From Spirochaetota bacterium (GTDB taxonomy: Bacteria; Spirochaetota; UBA4802; UBA5550), in the NCBI GenBank assembly GCA_025457915.1, contig JALOTL010000007.1, positions 178,368-242,367 on the forward strand: a stretch of 64,000 nucleotides of DNA, written 5' to 3'. The notes beneath the pieces are model-generated. The model searched no databases. It was not told the DNA's origin and was given only the letters and a program-made list of their open reading frames with translations. The position numbers and the translations under genes are program-made. Below are positions 53,881 to 63,541 of the stretch, one piece after another. Position 1 is the stretch's first letter, and each line of letters begins with the position of its first letter.

Positions 53881-54789
53881 TCACCTGTTTAAACAATCGA
53901 TCCTCTTAATGCCGGCATCAAGCGCGGCCCTGACGGCATCGTCGAATTCCTGCAGTGTAACCCTTCTTTTAAGGTCAAAACATTCACCGGCCCTGTGCTC
54001 CGGCCTGTACTGGTCCATGAGGTTGAGGTAGGTGTTCTTCGAAAGCCCCGCGATGAACGATATGACCCCGTCGGTCCCGGCAAGGTTGTTCGGAAGAACC
54101 AGGTGCCTCACCAGGAGCCCCTTCACCGCGATGCCCCTTTCGTCGATGACCAGGTCCCCCACCTGGTCATGCATTTCCCTCACCGCGTCCGCGGCCCTTT
54201 CCGGATAATCCTGCGCGCCGCAAAGCGTTCCCGCAGTCCCGGAATCCATGAATTTCAAGTCCGGCATATATATATCGAAAACGCCCGACAGCATCCTCAG
54301 CGTGTCCGTGGAATCATATCCCCCCGAATTGTAAACGAGCGGCACCGTCAGGCCGCGGGGAACCGCGTCGGACAGTGCGGTTACGATCGCGGACACCATG
54401 TGCGTCGGCGTTACGAAATTTATGTTATGGCAGCCCCTTGACTGGAGGAGCAGCATGATGTCGGAAAGTTCGCGGAAGGATATCTCCTCGCCCCTTCCAA
54501 GATGGGATATATCGTAATTCTGACAGAAAACGCAGGACAGATTGCAGTTCGCAAAAAAAATTGTCCCGGACCCCTTTCTCCCGACCAGGCACGACTCCTC
54601 GCCGAAATGCGCGTTGAACGACGAAACGACCGGGTTCATCCCGGTCCTGCACATTCCACCTGCCCCGGAGGTCCTGTCCGCGCGGCATTCATGGGGGCAG
54701 ATGCGGCACTGCTTTAACTGCGAACGCAGGGTTCCGGCGATCCGTTCAAGACCGCCGTTTTCATAAAGTGAGACATACGAAGCTCGCAT
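53881..54789 (-). CDS. Radical SAM protein, PflX-like (COG1313)
   Basis: A 302-residue radical SAM enzyme. The cluster motif is CNLSCVFC with C82, C86 and C89 (CX3CX2C), preceded by an accessory cysteine set C28, C31, C35 and C47 (CRICPHEC, then MCRTG), a pattern typical of the PflX-like COG1313 group. FFANCNLSCVFCQNYDIS and PDLKFMDS are further family segments. Substrate unknown; relatives are often called pyruvate-formate-lyase-activating-like, but no PFL is nearby. It starts 12 nt after the SpeE/TPR gene stop and precedes suhB by 7 nt, so the three may be one operon. Confidence 0.85.
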   Translation of the reverse strand: MRASYVSLYENGGLERIAGTLRSQLKQCRICPHECRADRTSGAGGMCRTGMNPVVSSFNAHFGEESCLVGRKGSGTIFFANCNLSCVFCQNYDISHLGRGEEISFRELSDIMLLLQSRGCHNINFVTPTHMVSAIVTALSDAVPRGLTVPLVYNSGGYDSTDTLRMLSGVFDIYMPDLKFMDSGTAGTLCGAQDYPERAADAVREMHDQVGDLVIDERGIAVKGLLVRHLVLPNNLAGTDGVISFIAGLSKNTYLNLMDQYRPEHRAGECFDLKRRVTLQEFDDAVRAALDAGIKRIDCLNR

Positions 54790-54801
54790 GGGGCCGGTTC
54801 T

Positions 54802-57800
54802 TTATTTTCCAGGTTCTTTCTGTTTCTTGTCCTGCGTGCCCTGGGTCGCCTCGCTGCCTGTTTCACCGTTTAAAACCGGGAGGGTGGTATCGTTGTCCTT
54901 GAGCCTTATCTCGTATGCGGACTTGTTTATGGGAAGCGGCATCTCGGTATCCTGTTCTACCTCGAAATCGTTTTTCTGTTCCGGCATCTCCTGGTCCTTT
55001 TTCTCCTTTTCCCTGCCCTTTTTGATCAGGTCAAGTCTCGTCTTGATGTCGATGTCGTTCGGATCGGCAAGGACTGCCTTTGAATAATAGTTTTCCGCCT
55101 CCTGGATGTTGTCCAGCTTCTCATAACAGATCCCCAGGTACCTGTAAAGGGAAGCGCTCTCCCCTTTATTCTGGAGGGATTTTTGAAAATACTCCACCGC
55201 CTCCTTTATCTTGCCGTTCGAATAAAGCAGCACGCCCATCTGGAACAGAACCCTGGGGTTGTCGGACTTCAGGGCCATGGCCTGATGCAGGTACTTGAAT
55301 GCGTTATCAATATCCTGGAGGGTAAGATACAGTATCCCGAGCCTGTAATTGGCCTCGAAATTGTTTTTATTTATCGCCAGGATGGCGCCGTAAAGGGTCC
55401 TGGCGTCGAGCCATCTTTTTTCCTTTTCAAATCTCAACCCGGCGCTGAAATAATATTCCTCCTTGTATGAAAGAATCCCCGAGATGTACTCGCGCAGATA
55501 CACTACGTATTCAGCCTGGTTTTTTAATTCGAAAAGAAATTTCGTTTCATCTTCATAATTCTCGTTGGATTCGGCGAACTCGGTCTTTTTAAACAGTGAC
55601 AGTATCCTGTCGTTGGATGCTATTGAGTTCGTCATGACCTGGAGGTTCTGAAAATCATTCGATTTCGCCGCCAGGTCCAGGACCCTCCTGTTATCGTCAA
55701 GAAACCTGGCCGCCGTTTCCCTGTCGATCCTCAGCCTGCTTTTTGCATACGGCCACCTGTTGAAGCCTTCTGGACGCAGGAGCTTCAGGACATCGTCCAG
55801 CTTCGTAGAATAAAAGTGCGAAACGACGTGTGCCTCATTATAGAACACGCCCTGGTCGGGATGATCCTTCATCAATGAAACGAGTCTTTCATATTCGGTC
55901 TTTCCGATCGAAAACGGTTTTTCGCCGTCCGAGGCCATTATGAGCATTATATTCGAAAAAAGATATATGCAATGGTTTCTGTAAACAGATTTGAGGTTGG
56001 CTACGGCCGCGATGATTGCTCCTGGCCGTACGGACTGGAGGCTGAAGACCTGCGCGAAGACCGCCTGCGGGGATGAATGCTTTTTTATCAACGAATAATA
56101 TTCTTTCGAGAACCTGAAGCTGTTGAAATTCTGATCCGTGAGGTTCGGAATATCCACAACCATGCTGAATTTTTTTCCATTCCCGTAAAGATAATAAAGC
56201 AGGTCCTCCGGATCGGAAACGTATTTCTGCTTTCCCGACATGGGAAGGGTATTGTAATCCACGTCGTCGTCTGAAAGGGGATCAATGCAGACCGAGTTTT
56301 TATAATACCCGATGACCGGGTTCCTGAAAAACCTCTGGTTTCCGTCGATAAAAAGCATCCTGCTCCATTCTTTCTCGGGGATATAAAGGCACAGGGGAAT
56401 AAGGGCCCTTTTGAGATTTCTGACCGGGCTGTCGGACAGGTTGAATACGGGGTAGCCGTCCATCCTGATCATTTCCCTGCTTTTTATATATGGGAGGTTG
56501 TAATTAACGTTTCTCAATTCATCGAAATTTTCAATCCTAGCCGCGTATATTGATCCTGAAAGCGGAATTTTATAATAAATATGTACGAAAATCAATGCCG
56601 GGACCATGATCAGCGGATAGATGAAATATACCGCTTTAAGGTACTCCTTCGTATTCCTGTTCACCAGGTGGATCGACGGAAGAATTATACTTACCGCAGC
56701 TGCGAAATAAAGCAAAACATAATACCAGAGACCGGTAAAGGGTATGAACCCCAGGGCAAGAACTATCGGTACCGGCAGTTTAAAAAGGGAGAATTCTATG
56801 ATGTTGAATCTCTCGCCATGGCTGTAATTGTCCATTATGTTCTGGATCGTATGATTCAGGGCGATGCCGAAAAAAATAACCGGGGGGGCAAACAACAGTC
56901 CGCCGGAATAAAATTCAAGCATTCCGCAGAAGCGCGCCGCCGCGAAATGAAAAACCAGGAAAAGAACCGGGAATGCGGCCTGGAAATACACGTGCCAGTC
57001 GGATTTCTTAATGAATTTGCCAAGCCAGGTCCCCAGGGCGAGCGAAACGGCCGTGACGAACATGAAAAAAATCTTAACATGGATCAGGTTCCCGTAATAC
57101 TTGATCATTGAAATATAAGCCAGGAAGACATAAAAAACGGAAAATGAGAAATTCAGGTAAGTGAAGATGAGATTGTCCCTGTGATCGACCGCCATTCTTG
57201 ATTCATTGGGCTTCTCTGCGTAATCCTTGGCATAAAACGGCGACGGGCTGTATGGAAGGTTGATAATAAAAATTGCCGGGATTATCATTACTGGAAGGGC
57301 GAGCATTACGAGATAATGGTGCTGAATAAATAGATTTATGTATGATAGACCGCCCCCGAGGGCGAATCCGATCGTTGAAAATCCCAGGAACCTGTATAAA
57401 CCGTGCGTGTCGTCTATATAATTGCCGCAGGATAACTTCAGAAGATAATTGCACATTATCCCCGGGAACAAAGCAGCAATTGATATTAAAAAAAGAGGCA
57501 ATACGGGTAAAATGAAAAACGTTGATAACAACGGGTCTTTTTCGACAAATGGGAAATAATTCCTTGTCAGATAAATGATGGAAAAAAGAAGGAATAATAA
57601 GCCTGATACGGTAAAAATAGACCTGTAGTTTTCATGCTTATTGAACAGCCTCTTCCCGAAAATGTTGCCCAGAAAAAAGCCCGTCATTCCAGATGCGAGC
57701 ACGATCCTGGCTGAAGAGGAATAAAAAATATAATATTGAAACAGGCGCGAAAGATCGGCAAACAGGAATCCCGTCAGCACAAAAGAAATGAATGTTGTAT

Positions 57801-57858
57801 AATTTGCAATATTCCTCTGCGAGGAACTTGAATAATGAAATTCCTTTAATAATCCCAT
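54802..57858 (-). CDS. Polytopic membrane protein with degenerate SpeE-like region and C-terminal TPRs
   Basis: A 1018-residue protein. Residues ~20-430 hold about 11-12 membrane helices in an arrangement like membrane-fused spermidine synthases. Residues ~430-720 look like a spermidine-synthase-type domain (SRMLFIDGNQRFFRN, YNTLPMSG, KKFSMVVDIPNLTD, FAQVFSLQSVRPGAIIAAVA). The SAM/dcSAM-binding glycine motif and the catalytic GGxxG region are not recognisable, so it is probably non-enzymatic. Residues ~810-960 form TPRs (NNFEANYRLGILYLTLQDID, PRVLFQMGVLLYSNGKIKEA). A charged tail follows. It is divergent from flaB, and probably an envelope assembly or sensing protein. Confidence 0.7.
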   Translation of the reverse strand: MGLLKEFHYSSSSQRNIANYTTFISFVLTGFLFADLSRLFQYYIFYSSSARIVLASGMTGFFLGNIFGKRLFNKHENYRSIFTVSGLLFLLFSIIYLTRNYFPFVEKDPLLSTFFILPVLPLFLISIAALFPGIMCNYLLKLSCGNYIDDTHGLYRFLGFSTIGFALGGGLSYINLFIQHHYLVMLALPVMIIPAIFIINLPYSPSPFYAKDYAEKPNESRMAVDHRDNLIFTYLNFSFSVFYVFLAYISMIKYYGNLIHVKIFFMFVTAVSLALGTWLGKFIKKSDWHVYFQAAFPVLFLVFHFAAARFCGMLEFYSGGLLFAPPVIFFGIALNHTIQNIMDNYSHGERFNIIEFSLFKLPVPIVLALGFIPFTGLWYYVLLYFAAAVSIILPSIHLVNRNTKEYLKAVYFIYPLIMVPALIFVHIYYKIPLSGSIYAARIENFDELRNVNYNLPYIKSREMIRMDGYPVFNLSDSPVRNLKRALIPLCLYIPEKEWSRMLFIDGNQRFFRNPVIGYYKNSVCIDPLSDDDVDYNTLPMSGKQKYVSDPEDLLYYLYGNGKKFSMVVDIPNLTDQNFNSFRFSKEYYSLIKKHSSPQAVFAQVFSLQSVRPGAIIAAVANLKSVYRNHCIYLFSNIMLIMASDGEKPFSIGKTEYERLVSLMKDHPDQGVFYNEAHVVSHFYSTKLDDVLKLLRPEGFNRWPYAKSRLRIDRETAARFLDDNRRVLDLAAKSNDFQNLQVMTNSIASNDRILSLFKKTEFAESNENYEDETKFLFELKNQAEYVVYLREYISGILSYKEEYYFSAGLRFEKEKRWLDARTLYGAILAINKNNFEANYRLGILYLTLQDIDNAFKYLHQAMALKSDNPRVLFQMGVLLYSNGKIKEAVEYFQKSLQNKGESASLYRYLGICYEKLDNIQEAENYYSKAVLADPNDIDIKTRLDLIKKGREKEKKDQEMPEQKNDFEVEQDTEMPLPINKSAYEIRLKDNDTTLPVLNGETGSEATQGTQDKKQKEPGK

Positions 57859-58303
57859 CTATCAGCAACCATAATGTAATTATTGTTAAATCATTTGAAG
57901 ATTTTAATTAATTCAACCATTTTTCAATGATAATCTAAACAATACCTAAAATAATGTCTATTTATTATGGTATTTAATATAATAAATATCGGTAATAAAT
58001 TATAGATTAAGGTTTCAATAATTCCATTCTCGCATAAAAGTAAAAAAAAAATAATTTTTTCTAACGGAAAAATTAAATATGCCGAAATTAAGATTAGGGA
58101 TAAAAATGATAAAAAATGATATATAGGATAAATTGACATCTTATTTTGACATAAACGCATATAATCACCTATAAACGCCTACAATTCAATATTTCAGCCT
58201 TCAATTCCAGACTAAACAAACCCGAACATAAAAACGTTAGGGAAGAAATCCCGAACAGGCCGGCAAGGAAGCGGGCCTCAATAAGATTCATGGAGGAATC
58301 GAA
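57859..58303 (+). promoter_or_regulatory. Upstream region of the flaB pair
   Basis: This 445-bp spacer is AT-rich with no gene. ATAAACGC occurs twice, at 58151-58158 and 58171-58178, exactly 20 bp apart, a spacing of about two helix turns. TATAAT lies at 58160-58165, but the nearest TTGACA (58133-58138) is 21 nt away, so a standard sigma-70 promoter is not convincing. A short GC-rich hairpin (AGGCC...GGCCT, ~58257-58278) sits in the 5' leader. GGAGG at 58292-58296 lies 7 nt before the flaB ATG. Confidence 0.45.
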
Positions 58304-59149
58304 ATGATCATTAATCACAATCTATCCGCTATTAATTCTCACAAGGTTCTCAAATTCCAGCACTGGAACGTTGATAGAAACATGGAGGCTCTCTCCTCCG
58401 GCATGAGGATCAACAAGGCCGGCGACGACGCTTCAGGTCTGGCGGTTTCGGAAAAAATGAGGACCCAGATTCTTGGCCTCAGGCAGGCGGAAAGGAACAC
58501 CGAAGACGGAATGTCCCTTGTTCAGACGGCAGAGGGATATCTCCATGAGCTCTCTCAGATCATCCAGAGAATGAGGGTGCTTGCCATACAGTCGTCCAAC
58601 GGCATTTACACGCCGGAAGACAGGCAGCTCATCCAGGTCGAGGTTTCCCAGCTCGTCGACGAGGTTGACAGGATCGCATCCCAGGCCGAGTTCAACAAAA
58701 TGAACCTCCTCCAGGGCGATTTTGGAAGGATCAACGCAAAGTCCTCGATGTGGTTCCACATGGGTCCGAACATGCACCAGCGCGAAAGGATATATATCCA
58801 GACGATGACCGCCAGGGCACTGGGACTCAAGGACGTGACGGACAGGCCGGTTACATTGTCTACGCCGGAAAGCTCGAACAGGAACATCGGCGTATTCGAC
58901 AACGCACTTCACACCCTCGCCAAGCAAAGGGCCGACCTCGGCGCCTACTACAACAGGCTCGAGCATGCGGCAAAAGGTCTCATGAACGCCTATGAAAACG
59001 TCCAGGCATCCGAGAGCAGGATCAGGGACGCCGACATGGCCGAGGTGACCGTGGATTACACAAAGAACACCATACTTGTACAGAGTGGTACTGCGATGCT
59101 GGCCCAGGCCAACATGAAACCTCAATCTGTACTGCAGCTCCTGCGCTAA
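58304..59149 (+). CDS. flaB: Periplasmic flagellin FlaB (copy 1)
   Basis: A 281-residue core flagellin. The N-terminal D0/D1 region ([59 protein letters not shown]) and C-terminal region ([37 protein letters not shown]) match spirochaetal FlaB, including the SMWFHMGPN block. There is no signal peptide; FlaB is exported through the flagellar type III system into the periplasmic filament core. No D2/D3 insertion is present. GGAGG is 7 nt upstream. A second flaB follows after a GC-rich hairpin; the proteins differ mostly in the region between residues 170 and 215. Confidence 0.97.
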   Translation: MIINHNLSAINSHKVLKFQHWNVDRNMEALSSGMRINKAGDDASGLAVSEKMRTQILGLRQAERNTEDGMSLVQTAEGYLHELSQIIQRMRVLAIQSSNGIYTPEDRQLIQVEVSQLVDEVDRIASQAEFNKMNLLQGDFGRINAKSSMWFHMGPNMHQRERIYIQTMTARALGLKDVTDRPVTLSTPESSNRNIGVFDNALHTLAKQRADLGAYYNRLEHAAKGLMNAYENVQASESRIRDADMAEVTVDYTKNTILVQSGTAMLAQANMKPQSVLQLLR

Positions 59150-59160
59150 AAATTTTCACG

Positions 59161-59187
59161 GCCCCGCCGGACTCGTTCCGGCGGGGC
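59161..59187 (+). terminator. GC-rich hairpin between the flaB copies
   Basis: An 11-bp perfect stem, GCCCCGCCGGA (59161-59171) with TCCGGCGGGGC (59177-59187), has a 5-nt loop 11 bp after the stop. The tail is ATTGATCTTT, not a clean T-run, so it may be a terminator, partial attenuator or stabilising end that sets the ratio of the two flagellins. Confidence 0.65.
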
Positions 59188-59337
59188 ATTGATCTTTGAA
59201 AACGATATTGCGGCAAGCATACTGGACCGGTGCCGGTTCCTTATGGTTGCAGCAATGCAGCTGGTATTCCCAACACAAAATAACCTGGAAAAAAATTCCT
59301 GATAGGGAGGTCGGGAAAAAAACAAAGGAGTGTTAAT

Positions 59338-60189
59338 ATGATAATAAATCACAACATGAGTGCAATCAACGCCAACAGGGTGCTCAAGTTCAAAAACTGG
59401 GAAGTCAGCGAGTCGATGGAAAAAATGTCGTCCGGAATTAGGATAAATAAGGCCGGCGACGACGCTTCAGGTCTCGCTGTCTCGGAAAAAATGAGGACCC
59501 AGATCCAGGGATTGAGGCAGGCGGAAAGGAACACGGAGGACGGCATGTCCTTCATCCAGACCGCGGAAGGTTTTCTAAACCAGACCGCCTCGATACTCCA
59601 GAGGATCAGGGTTCTCGCAGTCCAGTCTTCAAACGGTATTTATACCCAGGAAGACAGGCAGCTGATCCAGGTGGAAGTCTCGGCCCTCGTGGACGAGGTC
59701 GACAGGATCGCCTCGCAGGCTGAATTCAACAAATTCAAGCTCCTGCTGGGCGACTTTGCGAGATCGAACCCGAAGGCCAGCATGTGGTTCCACATGGGTC
59801 CGAACATGAACCAGAGGGAGAGGGTTTACATCGGGACCATGACCGCAACCGGACTCAATCTGAAGGACAAGACCGGGAATTTCCTGGCGAATCTCAGCAC
59901 CGCTGCTGGGGCGAACAGAACGATCGGCGTTATAGATGACTCTCTGCAGAAAATCTCAAAACAGAGGGCTGACCTTGGGGCTTACTACAACAGGCTCGAA
60001 CATTCGGCGAAGGGTTTAATGACTGCCTATGAAAACATACAGGCATCCGAGAGCAGAATCAGGGATGCTGACATGGCCGAGACTATGGTAGAGCTCATTA
60101 AGAATCAGATCCTCGTGCAGAGTGGCACTGCGATGCTGGCTCAGGCTAACATGAAGACAAGAGGCATACTGCAGCTTCTTGGCGGATGA
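59338..60189 (+). CDS. flaB: Periplasmic flagellin FlaB (copy 2)
   Basis: A 283-residue flagellin closely resembling copy 1 ([78 protein letters not shown]). The most variable part lies near residues 170-215 ([20 protein letters not shown]); the C-terminus is LLGG instead of LLR. Spirochaetes commonly assemble several FlaB isoforms into one periplasmic filament, so these may be co-assembled. AAGGAG is 7 nt before the ATG. A strong terminator follows at 60233. Confidence 0.97.
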   Translation: MIINHNMSAINANRVLKFKNWEVSESMEKMSSGIRINKAGDDASGLAVSEKMRTQIQGLRQAERNTEDGMSFIQTAEGFLNQTASILQRIRVLAVQSSNGIYTQEDRQLIQVEVSALVDEVDRIASQAEFNKFKLLLGDFARSNPKASMWFHMGPNMNQRERVYIGTMTATGLNLKDKTGNFLANLSTAAGANRTIGVIDDSLQKISKQRADLGAYYNRLEHSAKGLMTAYENIQASESRIRDADMAETMVELIKNQILVQSGTAMLAQANMKTRGILQLLGG

Positions 60190-60232
60190 TAAAAAAATGA
60201 AAGTCTTATAAAGGGGATACCGAGTTTAAAAA

Positions 60233-60263
60233 GCCGACCGCGTAAAGCGGGCGGCTTTTTTTT
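60233..60263 (+). terminator. Intrinsic terminator after flaB copy 2
   Basis: GCCG-A-CCGC (60233-60241) pairs with GCGG-G-CGGC (60247-60255) around a GTAAA loop, with one A/G mismatch, followed by eight T residues. The remaining spacer to 60498 shows no gene. Confidence 0.9.
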
Positions 60264-60498
60264 ATTAATCGGCAGGTTTACTGATTTAAATTCTTCAGAA
60301 GTTGTAAGCGACGTAAAAATTCATCCCGCAGAAATAATCATGGCGGCTCTTAAATCGATATCATCAATGCAACAATAAATCGCACGTGTCCACATGCCCG
60401 ATTTTTTTGACTGAAAAAACAGTTAAATCGGCTTCCAGTCCCAAATTTAATGCGATTGATTATTAAATGGCTTTAAATCCGCCAAGAAAAATCCGGGA

Positions 60499-60792
60499 CT
60501 ATGCGATGGCATCGAAGAGTGACCCGGGTACGGCCGTGTCCGCCCTTTCCCTGACGCCCCTGGGGTTGTATTCGAAGGAGCTGTTATCACAGTACATGCT
60601 GAAGACCCGCTGCCTGTCTTCCGCGGTAGGCTTGGAATAGGTCGCGTTGAACTCGGTTCTTTTGGCGACCGAATGTATCTGCTCCACCCTGCCCGCGTTG
60701 TACATCGGCCATACGTAGAATTTTTCGGAAACGACCCTGTTGCCGCTGCCGTAATTGAATCCGATTTCCGATAAGCCGCTGGATATCCTCAT
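60499..60792 (-). CDS. Small hypothetical protein with a sigma-28-like promoter
   Basis: A 97-residue soluble protein I do not recognise. It begins MRISSGLSEIGFNYGSGNRV, contains VFSMYCDNSSFEYNPRGVRE, and ends AVPGSLFDAIA. The start is set at the ATG at 60792; no Shine-Dalgarno precedes it, and a promoter-like element lies only 7 nt upstream, so a leaderless message or a later start is possible. Its position between the flagellin genes and aconitase, and the promoter type, suggest a motility link by inference only. No signal peptide or membrane segment. Confidence 0.6.
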   Translation of the reverse strand: MRISSGLSEIGFNYGSGNRVVSEKFYVWPMYNAGRVEQIHSVAKRTEFNATYSKPTAEDRQRVFSMYCDNSSFEYNPRGVRERADTAVPGSLFDAIA

Positions 60793-60799
60793 ATATAAA

Positions 60800-60827
60800 T
60801 AATCGGCATTTTCGGCGCAAACCTTTA
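60800..60827 (-). promoter_or_regulatory. Candidate sigma-28 (FliA) promoter
   Basis: On the minus strand TAAA (60824-60827) and GCCGATTA (60800-60807) are separated by 16 nt. The FliA consensus is TAAA-N15-GCCGATAA; the -10 matches at seven of eight positions, TAAAGGTTT resembles the extended -35, and the spacing is one longer. It points to the small gene at 60499-60792. Confidence 0.5.
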
Positions 60828-60904
60828 ACCGCGTGAAAAAAATACTTGAATTTGGCCAGCAAAAAGTGGCTCCCTTACACAGAAGCAAGAATTCCGGAGG
60901 GAAC

Positions 60905-62842
60905 ATGGGATCATCCGTAACATATAAAATACTTGGAAACCACCTTGTCGAAGGCGAGCTTTCGCCCGGCAGGGAGATCGGCATCCGGATAGATCAGACG
61001 CTCACCCAGGACGCGACCGGCACCATGGCCTACCTGCAGTTCGAGGCGATGGGAATACCGCGGGTCATGACCGAGATATCCGTCTCCTACGTGGACCACA
61101 ACACTCTCCAGATGGGGTTTGAAAACGCTGACGACCACAGGTACCTTCAGACGATGAATTCCAGCTTCGGCATACACTACTCGAAGGCTGGCAACGGCAT
61201 TTGCCACCAGGTTCATCTCGAAAGGTTCGGCAGGCCGGGAGCAACGCTGCTCGGGTCCGACAGCCATACTCCGACAGGCGGCGGTATCGGGATGGTGGCC
61301 ATAGGAGCGGGCGGCCTGGACGTTGCCGTCGCCATGGGGGGCGGCGCATTTTACCTTTCCGCGCCCAGGGTCATAAACGCCAGGCTCACCGGAAAGCTGA
61401 GGCCATGGGTCTCGGCCAAGGACGTGATACTGAAAATGCTGGAGGTCCTCACGACCAGGGGCAACGTCGGGTGCGTGATCGAATATACCGGGCCCGGAGC
61501 GGCAGCGCTTACCGTCCCGGAAAGGGCGACCATCACGAACATGGGCGCGGAGCTGGGGGTCACGACCTCGGTATTCCCGAGCGACGCCGAAACGAAAAGG
61601 TTCCTCGCCGCGCAGGGAAGGGAGGCCTCATGGACCGAGATACTTCCGGACCCGGACGCGGAATACGACAGGACCATCGAAATCAACCTGTCTGACATAG
61701 TGCCCATGGCCGCATGCCCTCATTCGCCGGACAACGTAAAGCGGATTTCCGAGCTGAAGGGAATGAAGATCGAACAGGTGGCAATAGGCAGCTGCACCAA
61801 TTCCTCGTACAGGGACCTTATGACCGTTGCGGAAATTCTTAAGGGAAAAAAAATTAATCCCGGGATCAGCCTCATTATCGCGCCGGGATCAAGGCAGGTC
61901 TTCGAAATGATATCCAGGAACGGGGCGCTGGCGGACATCATATCCAGCGGCGCCAGGATAATGGAGTCAGCCTGCGGCTTCTGCATAGGGGCGGGACAGG
62001 CGCCGTGCACGGAGGGCGTTTCACTACGGACCAACAACCGTAACTTCGAGGGAAGGTCCGGCACGGATTCCGCCGGGATATACCTTGTAAGCCCTGAAGC
62101 CGCGGCACTCTCCGCGCTGAGGGGCGAGCTCGTCGATCCGCTCGACCTCCCCGCCGGAGAATACCCGTCAGTCGCCATGCCGGAAAAATTCCATGTAGAC
62201 GACTCGATGATAATCCCGCCGGCGGACGGAAAAACCGAAATATTCAGGGGCCCCAACATCGGGGACCCTCCTTTCACGGATCCGCTGATGGATTCTTTCG
62301 AAGGGGTCATCGGCCTGAAGGTCGGGGATAAAATCACCACGGACCACATCATGCCGGCCGGGCAGAGGCTTAAATACAGGTCGAACATACCTAAGTATTC
62401 CGAATTCGTTTTTGAAAACGTCGACGGCGGATTCGCGGGACGGACGCTCGAAAACAAAAAGGCCGGGGTTTTTACAGCGATTGCGGCCGGCCAGAGCTAC
62501 GGGCAGGGATCGAGCAGGGAACACGCGGCCATCTGCCCCATGTATCTGGGCGTAAGGATGGTCATGGCCAAATCATTCGAAAGAATACACACCGGCAACC
62601 TGATAAATTTCGGCATACTCCCGCTGGTCTTCGTCAATCCGGGGGATTACGACCTGCTAAAACCTGGAGGCCGTTTTTCCGTAAAAGGACTGAGGAAGAC
62701 CGTGCAGAAAGAGGAAACGGTAACATTGAAAATCGACGGGAACGATATCATGCTGAACATCCTCGCAACTGCAAGACAGAGGGAGATATTGCTCGACGGC
62801 GGCCTTCTCAATTTCACGAAGAACAGGATAAAACACCGCTGA
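60905..62842 (+). CDS. acn: Aconitate hydratase (aconitase)
   Basis: A 645-residue aconitase that interconverts citrate and isocitrate through a [4Fe-4S] cluster. The ATG at 60905 follows GGAGGG and is chosen over a frame extension from 60833. Landmarks are LLGSDSHTPTGGGIGMVAIG, GSCTNSS and ESACGFCIGAGQAPC, which supply the three cluster cysteines (SCTN, CGFC). The C-terminal swivel domain includes DHIMPAGQRLKYRSNIP and GQSYGQGSSREHAAICPMYL. The length is shorter than AcnA or AcnB (~890) and matches the compact group found in anaerobic bacteria. Overlaps the following gene by 1 nt. Confidence 0.93.
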   Translation: MGSSVTYKILGNHLVEGELSPGREIGIRIDQTLTQDATGTMAYLQFEAMGIPRVMTEISVSYVDHNTLQMGFENADDHRYLQTMNSSFGIHYSKAGNGICHQVHLERFGRPGATLLGSDSHTPTGGGIGMVAIGAGGLDVAVAMGGGAFYLSAPRVINARLTGKLRPWVSAKDVILKMLEVLTTRGNVGCVIEYTGPGAAALTVPERATITNMGAELGVTTSVFPSDAETKRFLAAQGREASWTEILPDPDAEYDRTIEINLSDIVPMAACPHSPDNVKRISELKGMKIEQVAIGSCTNSSYRDLMTVAEILKGKKINPGISLIIAPGSRQVFEMISRNGALADIISSGARIMESACGFCIGAGQAPCTEGVSLRTNNRNFEGRSGTDSAGIYLVSPEAAALSALRGELVDPLDLPAGEYPSVAMPEKFHVDDSMIIPPADGKTEIFRGPNIGDPPFTDPLMDSFEGVIGLKVGDKITTDHIMPAGQRLKYRSNIPKYSEFVFENVDGGFAGRTLENKKAGVFTAIAAGQSYGQGSSREHAAICPMYLGVRMVMAKSFERIHTGNLINFGILPLVFVNPGDYDLLKPGGRFSVKGLRKTVQKEETVTLKIDGNDIMLNILATARQREILLDGGLLNFTKNRIKHR

Positions 62843-63495
62843 TGAAAACGGGTCCAGGCACGATACTTTGCCAGCCGGATCCGGGGAAGGGCTGTTCGGC
62901 CTGCTGTGGGCTTTTCAACCTGAAGGACATATCCAGGGAAAACCTTGTAAAATTTTTATCCGGCGACCGTCAGGGATTATTTGATGTCGATGGACCGATC
63001 GACTGGGCGCCCGGGAAAGAAATGGTGAGGGACATCACGTCTCACGTTTGTCCCCACCAGGGCTTCACAGGAATCGCGAGACCTGGCTGCAGAAGCCACC
63101 CTCTTTCCTGCGGGGCCGACCTTCGCGACTCGTCGCTCTTCGGGAAAAAAATATGCGATTCATTCTTCTGCCCCGCACATTACATCCTCGGAGATGCTGA
63201 AAAAAAAATTCTGATCAGCTCCCTGGACGACTGGTACGCTTATTCCATAGCCGTAATCGATCCGAATTCATTTAAATGGCTGCTGATGACAGCCGCCGAA
63301 CACGGTAAAAGGGGAAAAGCGCTATCCGGTTTCCTTGAAGGAGCGCTCCTTGTCCATTCCAGGTTTTTAAACTCGTCAGGGCTGCCGGTCTTTTTTTATG
63401 CAGTATCGGAATACACCCTGGGCTATAAATCGCTTTCACTGAAGAAAAACGGCCCTGATGATGTTGAAACAAGTGAGATAAAATCCCTTCTTTAA
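62842..63495 (+). CDS. YkgJ-like CxxCC-motif protein
   Basis: A 217-residue cysteine-rich protein. C10, C18, C21 and C22 (CQPDPGKGCSACC) form a CxxCC-type metal motif as in the YkgJ/UPF0153 group; later cysteines at ~69, 82, 90, 104 and 109 (HVCPHQGF, PGCRSHPLSCG, KKICDSFFCPAHYIL) are likely further ligands. This suggests zinc or iron-sulfur binding; activity is unknown. The ATG overlaps the aconitase stop (TGATG), so it is translated with aconitase and might support its cluster or stability, by inference. A shared terminator follows. Confidence 0.75.
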   Translation: MKTGPGTILCQPDPGKGCSACCGLFNLKDISRENLVKFLSGDRQGLFDVDGPIDWAPGKEMVRDITSHVCPHQGFTGIARPGCRSHPLSCGADLRDSSLFGKKICDSFFCPAHYILGDAEKKILISSLDDWYAYSIAVIDPNSFKWLLMTAAEHGKRGKALSGFLEGALLVHSRFLNSSGLPVFFYAVSEYTLGYKSLSLKKNGPDDVETSEIKSLL

Positions 63496-63499
63496 AAAA

Positions 63500-63532
63500 T
63501 TGAACGGGCCCGTGACACAAGAGCCCGTTCAA
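63500..63532. terminator. Convergent terminator between the CxxCC and outer-membrane genes
   Basis: TTGAACGGGC (63500-63509) pairs with GCCCGTTCAA (63523-63532) around a 13-nt loop. On the minus strand it is followed by ATTTTTTAAA, a good tail for the outer-membrane gene; the plus-strand tail is weak. Confidence 0.85.
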
Positions 63533-63541
63533 TGATAATTC

